10,123 bases of DNA, from NCBI GenBank assembly GCA_028822885.1, contig JAPKCP010000109.1:1-10123 (forward strand), in the 5' to 3' direction. Shown here piece by piece: positions 7,080-10,123 of the stretch. The notes beneath the pieces are model-generated. The model was not told the origin of the DNA and made no database searches. It was given only the letters and a program-made list of their open reading frames with translations. The position numbers and the translations under genes are program-made. Position 1 is the stretch's first letter; each line of letters opens with the position of its first letter. The DNA comes from Yoonia sp. (lineage in GTDB: Bacteria; Pseudomonadota; Alphaproteobacteria; Rhodobacterales; Rhodobacteraceae).

Positions 7080-7797
7080 CTTCCGACTCCTCATCATCGC
7101 TGTTATCGTCAGCCCAGTTAAATTCGGGCGAACACAGCGGGATAAAGCGCAGGGTCGTTTCGCCAATTCGGATCATGTCGCCTTCTTTAATGGCTTCATT
7201 GCTGATCACAGGCTTGTCGTTCAGGCGAACGATATTGCTCTTGCCGCCATGACCCAACAAGAATGTATGCGTTTCGGCGTCATAGATGATAGCTGCATGA
7301 TTGGTGTGGGACACAGCGTTGTCGCCAAAATCAAGCTGGATCGCTTGATCCTCGCAGCGACCAATCTGTGACATGCCGGATGCAAGCGAGAAGCATGCGC
7401 CTCGGCCCGGTCCGCCTACAATGATGGCCCACCCGACAGGGAATTTGGCGCGTTTGGTTGGGGCTGCAGTTGGTAAGCTGTCGAACAAATCGACAACACC
7501 TGTGCTGCTTTCAAATCCAATCAAACGGGTCTTTGGACGGCGTTCCTGGGACGGGGCTTTTGTGTGCATTTCCTCAAGCGAAGAAACAGGCGGTAAGTCT
7601 TCATCATCGTCCCAGATGTTAACCTTTGGTGTCTTGTTACCAATTTTTTTATTCACGCGGTTAAGGATCGCGGTTGCGTTGACTTTGCCTGCGGCAAGAT
7701 CCGCACGCATTGCGATATCCGCAAAGTTCTCAATAGGTGCATCTGCTTGCTTTGGGGCAGCGCGCTTGCGACTGAAAAAATCACTCAGGAATTTCAT
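7063..7797 (-). CDS. FHA-domain protein, 244 aa
   Basis: FHA domains bind phosphothreonine peptides and bring partners together. The C-terminal domain (about 122-220) shows IGRCEDQAI (145-153; Arg147), VSHTNHAAI (162-170; Ser163), GGKSNIV (184-190; Asn188) and EGDMIRIGETTLRF (205-218). The Gly-Arg, Ser and Asn positions of an FHA site are therefore present. The His lies four residues after Ser rather than the common three, and the position after Ser is His rather than Arg. The N-terminal half (1-120) is low-complexity, with acidic (WDDDEDLPP, 62-70) and Thr-containing segments that could themselves be phosphorylated. The start at 7797 (MKFLSDFF) has AAGAGG eight bases upstream; an extension to 7872 runs into the preceding gene. 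It lies 40 bases after the pseudokinase gene and overlaps PP2C, matching a kinase-reader-phosphatase module. Confidence 0.92.
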   Translation of the reverse strand: MKFLSDFFSRKRAAPKQADAPIENFADIAMRADLAAGKVNATAILNRVNKKIGNKTPKVNIWDDDEDLPPVSSLEEMHTKAPSQERRPKTRLIGFESSTGVVDLFDSLPTAAPTKRAKFPVGWAIIVGGPGRGACFSLASGMSQIGRCEDQAIQLDFGDNAVSHTNHAAIIYDAETHTFLLGHGGKSNIVRLNDKPVISNEAIKEGDMIRIGETTLRFIPLCSPEFNWADDNSDDEESEDVAIA

Positions 7798-7837
7798 ATG
7801 ATATACCTCTTGTTTCGTCTCTGGACACAGGCCGATT

Positions 7838-9118
7838 TCATGGTGAACTGTCCGCATGGTCGAGCGATGCAACCCACATTTCTCTGTCGCGGCTTACAGC
7901 GAAGTTAAAAGATGATTGCCCGTCTCCAACTTCACGATCCATGCCAGTTTTAAGCGACATCCGTTCGATCATCCGCTCAGAGGTGCGCATGTATGCGACA
8001 ATCTTATCAGCGACCCGCAAGTCGCCAGTCATTGTGTCCGGGGTCTGTGTGACAGTTGTCGCCCATTCATTATCCACAAGGCTGGTTTCAAAATTGACAC
8101 CGTTCAGCAACGCGGTTTGCTGTACGATTGGCAGCAGCCAGCTTTTCTCAACAAGGTCGCCAGTTACTCCGTCCATGATACCAAAACTTGCAGACAATTG
8201 CTGTTTGTTCGTTAAATTGAGAGAGTCGCGAAGAATACTTGAAACGCCTTCGATGTTTGCAATCGAACGGCCAATCACACGCGAAGACGTGGGTGATCCG
8301 GAAAACGGCAATTCGACGGACCAAGCAGACAACACGAATGTTTCTTCGGGCTGGACCACAATGATTTCATTGCTGGGTATGAATGCAGCTTTGGCAATTC
8401 GGTCATCCTCCGCTGCTTTCTCAAGAGCGGCAAGACGGGTTTCTTCTTCGATAACTGCGGCCCGAGCTTGGGCAACGCGCGTTTCTTCAGCAAAATGTGC
8501 GGCTCCTGCTACCAGCGTGTCTTCAACAATAACTGTGGGTGCCTCTGGTTCCGTTTTTGTCGGTGCGGTTGCCATTTCAACGTCTTTACCGTCAAACACA
8601 CCAGCCGAAAATGCAGCGCCGATACCAATAGCTGCAATAACTGCAGCGGATGCCAGCAGCATGCCAACTTTGGATTTGCACTCTTTTGCAGGTGCGGTGG
8701 CCCTTTCAGCCTTATCAACAGCCGTTGGGGCAGTTTTTTTGGACAATTCCTGTGGGGAATACCCGTCCTTCACAACACTCAAGGCGGGCAACACGAGGCT
8801 TTGCTTTGTGGCTTCTTCGCGGGCTGCACCAAAGTTGATCAGGACTGGACATCCATTGGGGTCAATCAGAATGTTATCTGGCAAAATTTCGCTGTGCAAA
8901 ATGTCTTGATCGTGAATGAAACCAACGGCACCCAACACATCAATCAGCATGGGTTTGATCTGGGTTGGCGTCATCGACGCCTTGGGATCATTCGTAGTAT
9001 CTAGCATGTCGCGGCCTTCAACAATCGTGTACTGACCATGCATCAATATCGTATCCGGCTTCAGTCTATCGACGAAACCATCGTCAGTGCCGATCTCTGC
9101 TGCGTTGTCGTTGCACAT
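7838..9118 (-). CDS. Membrane-anchored pseudokinase with periplasmic domain, 426 aa
   Basis: Residues about 19-124 are a shortened Ser/Thr kinase domain: the start of the N-lobe (LKPDTILMHGQYTIVE) is followed at once by helix-C-lobe sequence (MLIDVLGAVGFIHDQDILH), then the catalytic-loop region and GYSPQE. The Gly-rich loop and the VAIK lysine region are missing, as is everything after the activation segment. HRD reads HSE (75-77; codons CAC AGC GAA) and DFG reads NFG (95-97; AAC), each change being one base from the canonical codon. It cannot be a normal kinase. A Lys-flanked hydrophobic segment (about 151-175) is a single membrane helix, placing the kinase remnant inside and about 250 residues outside. 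These begin with a charged coiled-coil-like stretch (about 203-245), followed by an unrecognised domain. The ATG at 9118 was chosen; a TTG at 9136 adds six residues. Neither has a strong ribosome-binding site. It is the first gene of the cluster. Confidence 0.82.
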   Translation of the reverse strand: MCNDNAAEIGTDDGFVDRLKPDTILMHGQYTIVEGRDMLDTTNDPKASMTPTQIKPMLIDVLGAVGFIHDQDILHSEILPDNILIDPNGCPVLINFGAAREEATKQSLVLPALSVVKDGYSPQELSKKTAPTAVDKAERATAPAKECKSKVGMLLASAAVIAAIGIGAAFSAGVFDGKDVEMATAPTKTEPEAPTVIVEDTLVAGAAHFAEETRVAQARAAVIEEETRLAALEKAAEDDRIAKAAFIPSNEIIVVQPEETFVLSAWSVELPFSGSPTSSRVIGRSIANIEGVSSILRDSLNLTNKQQLSASFGIMDGVTGDLVEKSWLLPIVQQTALLNGVNFETSLVDNEWATTVTQTPDTMTGDLRVADKIVAYMRTSERMIERMSLKTGMDREVGDGQSSFNFAVSRDREMWVASLDHADSSP

Positions 9119-9143
9119 ATCAAATTCAGCTTTCAATACTCAA

Positions 9144-9159
9144 ACAAACGCGGGTTTGT
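9144..9159. repeat. Hairpin-forming repeat near the pseudokinase start
   Basis: ACAAAC and GTTTGT form six-base arms around a four-base GCGG loop. It lies 8 to 26 bases from the two possible starts of the pseudokinase gene, so as RNA it could sit next to the initiation region. It might limit translation, or it might be part of a binding site; both are inference. Confidence 0.3.
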
Positions 9160-9242
9160 CCGACGTCCTTGGCACTCAAAATGTCATTCAAATTTGGCTA
9201 AATGGTGACACCACTTTGTTGTTTCAGCGCCTTTAATCCTGA

Positions 9243-9267
9243 GATTTGGATGCGGTGACTCCAAATC
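9243..9267. promoter_or_regulatory. Perfect 8-bp inverted repeat, candidate operator
   Basis: GATTTGGA and TCCAAATC are exact reverse complements separated by nine bases, giving a 25-base dyad. This size and spacing suit a dimeric transcription factor. It lies about 90 bases before the amidohydrolase start and about 125 bases before the pseudokinase start, so it could serve either gene or both. A smaller dyad, TGGTGACACCA, lies at 9203-9213. Confidence 0.45.
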
Positions 9268-9356
9268 GAGCACAGTACCGATCTCTTTTTGCTAAAAAAT
9301 CGCTAGCGGGGCGGCGTATTTTGCACCAAGATTCGGCAATCATTGAGAGGGTTCCC

Positions 9357-10123
9357 ATGCCAAGTGCCGCGCAAGCCACCGCCATTGCACATATCCAAAG
9401 CACCGCATCTGATTTGTCGTTGGCCTGTCAGACGATCTTTGCTTTTGGCGAAACTGCTTGGCGGGAATACGAGTCAGCCGCTTGGTACGTCAAGCGGCTG
9501 CGCCAAGAAGGATTCGTTGTAGAAGAAGGCAGCGCAGGGATGCCAACCGCGTTCTGCGCCGAATGGTCGAACGGTGATGGCCCTATCATCGGAATGTACG
9601 CGGAATACGACGCAGTGCCGGGCAATTGTCAGGCGGCCACAACACGACGCGAACCCCGCGCTGGGCTTGGGTATCAAGCGGGTGGGCATACCGATCCCCA
9701 TTCTGGACTTGGGATCGCTGGCCTTGGGGGGCTGCTTGCGACTAAAGCCGCGATGGAAAAGCATGGGATCAAAGGTGGGCTACGCTTCACAGGCGAACCA
9801 GCCGAAAAAGTCCGTGGCTCCAAGCCGATCCACGCTGCCGCCGGATACTATGACGGTCTTGCCGCGATCCTCTCGTTCCATCCATTTTACATGCTGCCGA
9901 TGTGTAACACTGTGCGTTGGGACACCCACTGTGGGGCGGCGTATTCAATGATCTACCGCTTTATCTGCGACGAGCCAGAGACATGGGGCACCACCGACAC
10001 ACCAATCCCACAAAGTCATTCAGCAGTGCGGGCACCCGGTGCGAACGATGCGTTGAATATGATGTATCTCGCGTCCAAGGCGTTGCGGGATTCTATGTTG
10101 CCCCATCAAGGCGGCTGGTCGAT
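9357..10123 (+). CDS. M20-family amidohydrolase (AbgB-like), N-terminal 255 codons, cut by the window end
   Basis: This zinc-dependent amidohydrolase resembles subunit B of p-aminobenzoyl-glutamate hydrolase and related M20 peptidases, which cleave amide bonds of acyl-amino acids. Landmarks are IIGMYAEYDAVPGN (77-90), AGGHTDPHSGLG (108-119, with His111, Asp113 and His115 as likely metal or active-site residues), FTGEPAEKVRGSKPIHA (144-160, with a Glu of the GEPAEK motif as the usual catalytic or metal ligand) and YYDGLAAILSFHP (164-176). In AbgB-type proteins 'GEPAEK' followed by 'SKPIHAA' is typical. The ATG has GAGAGG six bases upstream. The frame is open to the right edge without interruption, about half of a usual 450-500 residue protein. 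It is divergent from the GTPase cluster and probably metabolically separate; the exact substrate cannot be told. Confidence 0.88.
   Translation, partial: MPSAAQATAIAHIQSTASDLSLACQTIFAFGETAWREYESAAWYVKRLRQEGFVVEEGSAGMPTAFCAEWSNGDGPIIGMYAEYDAVPGNCQAATTRREPRAGLGYQAGGHTDPHSGLGIAGLGGLLATKAAMEKHGIKGGLRFTGEPAEKVRGSKPIHAAAGYYDGLAAILSFHPFYMLPMCNTVRWDTHCGAAYSMIYRFICDEPETWGTTDTPIPQSHSAVRAPGANDALNMMYLASKALRDSMLPHQGGWS

Larger units (their letters stand above)
9119..9356. promoter_or_regulatory. Divergent intergenic region, presumed promoters of both transcription units
   Basis: These 238 bases separate the first gene of the minus-strand cluster from the plus-strand amidohydrolase gene and must hold both promoters unless the cluster is driven from elsewhere. 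I found no convincing -35/-10 pair on either strand. What can be seen is a set of inverted repeats (9144-9159, 9203-9213, 9243-9267) and AT-rich blocks near 9285-9300. Confidence 0.55.

Noticed and set aside
7080..7166. Upstream extension of the PP2C frame
   Set aside because: The added residues are Arg/Cys-rich and lie within the FHA gene; the ATG at 7079 has a strong ribosome-binding site at a good distance.
7798..7872. Upstream extension of the FHA frame into the pseudokinase gene
   Set aside because: The ATG at 7797 has AAGAGG eight bases upstream and starts a typical N-terminus; the extension overlaps the end of the previous gene.
7941..8909. Long plus-strand open frame (322 aa) opposite the pseudokinase gene
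   Set aside because: Composition is Ser/Thr/Ala-rich without domain motifs, and it mirrors a minus-strand frame with a clear kinase remnant, a membrane helix and operon context.
4607..9118. Type VI secretion locus
   Set aside because: Only the control-type genes (kinase-like, FHA, PP2C) are reminiscent; no sheath, baseplate, membrane-complex or ClpV-type gene is in the window, and the partners are GTPases.
9640..9670. Possible frameshift in the amidohydrolase (Arg-rich stretch before the AGGHTDPHS motif)
   Set aside because: The single frame from 9357 stays open to the window end and carries all family landmarks on both sides.

Overview
The window looks like chromosomal DNA from an alphaproteobacterium, most likely a marine Rhodobacterales (Roseobacter-group) species. 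That assignment is an inference from moderate GC content, codon use and the style of the proteins; no rRNA or tRNA gene is present to confirm it. Nearly all of the sequence is one long minus-strand gene cluster read from right to left (about 9118 down to 123). A divergent plus-strand gene starts at 9357 and runs off the right edge.

Gene order in the direction of transcription: (1) a single-pass membrane protein whose cytoplasmic part is a shortened, catalytically broken Ser/Thr kinase domain (7838-9118); (2) an FHA-domain phosphothreonine reader (7063-7797); (3) a PP2C-type protein phosphatase with its metal-binding residues intact (6120-7079); (4) a GTPase-like protein with a damaged P-loop, a Pro/Ala-rich linker and a helical C-terminus (4607-6118); (5) a 699-residue dynamin-like GTPase with all G motifs (2345-4444); (6) a smaller GTPase with intact motifs, visibly paralogous to (4) (1401-2348); (7) a 120-residue protein with a roadblock/LC7-like pattern (949-1311); (8) a 258-residue protein of unknown family (123-899). 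Genes 1-4 are tightly packed. A hairpin directly after gene 4 and a 162-base gap separate them from genes 5-8, so there may be two transcription units or a read-through step-down.

The likely theme is a membrane-associated machine in which large GTPases (dynamin-like plus an intact/degenerate pair) are controlled by Ser/Thr phosphorylation. The kinase, FHA and PP2C trio recalls the post-translational control modules of type VI secretion, but no secretion structural gene is present and the partners here are GTPases. The most striking point is that the only kinase gene looks dead. It lacks most of the N-lobe and C-lobe, and its HRD and DFG motifs read HSE and NFG, while the phosphatase and FHA genes remain intact. 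Either the phosphorylating enzyme is encoded elsewhere or the protein has become a pseudokinase scaffold or sensor.

The right-hand end holds a 238-base divergent intergenic region with a perfect 8-bp inverted repeat (possible operator). It is followed by the first 255 codons of an M20-family amidohydrolase resembling p-aminobenzoyl-glutamate hydrolase subunit B (AbgB), which is probably unrelated to the GTPase cluster. No mobile element, CRISPR array or RNA gene was seen.
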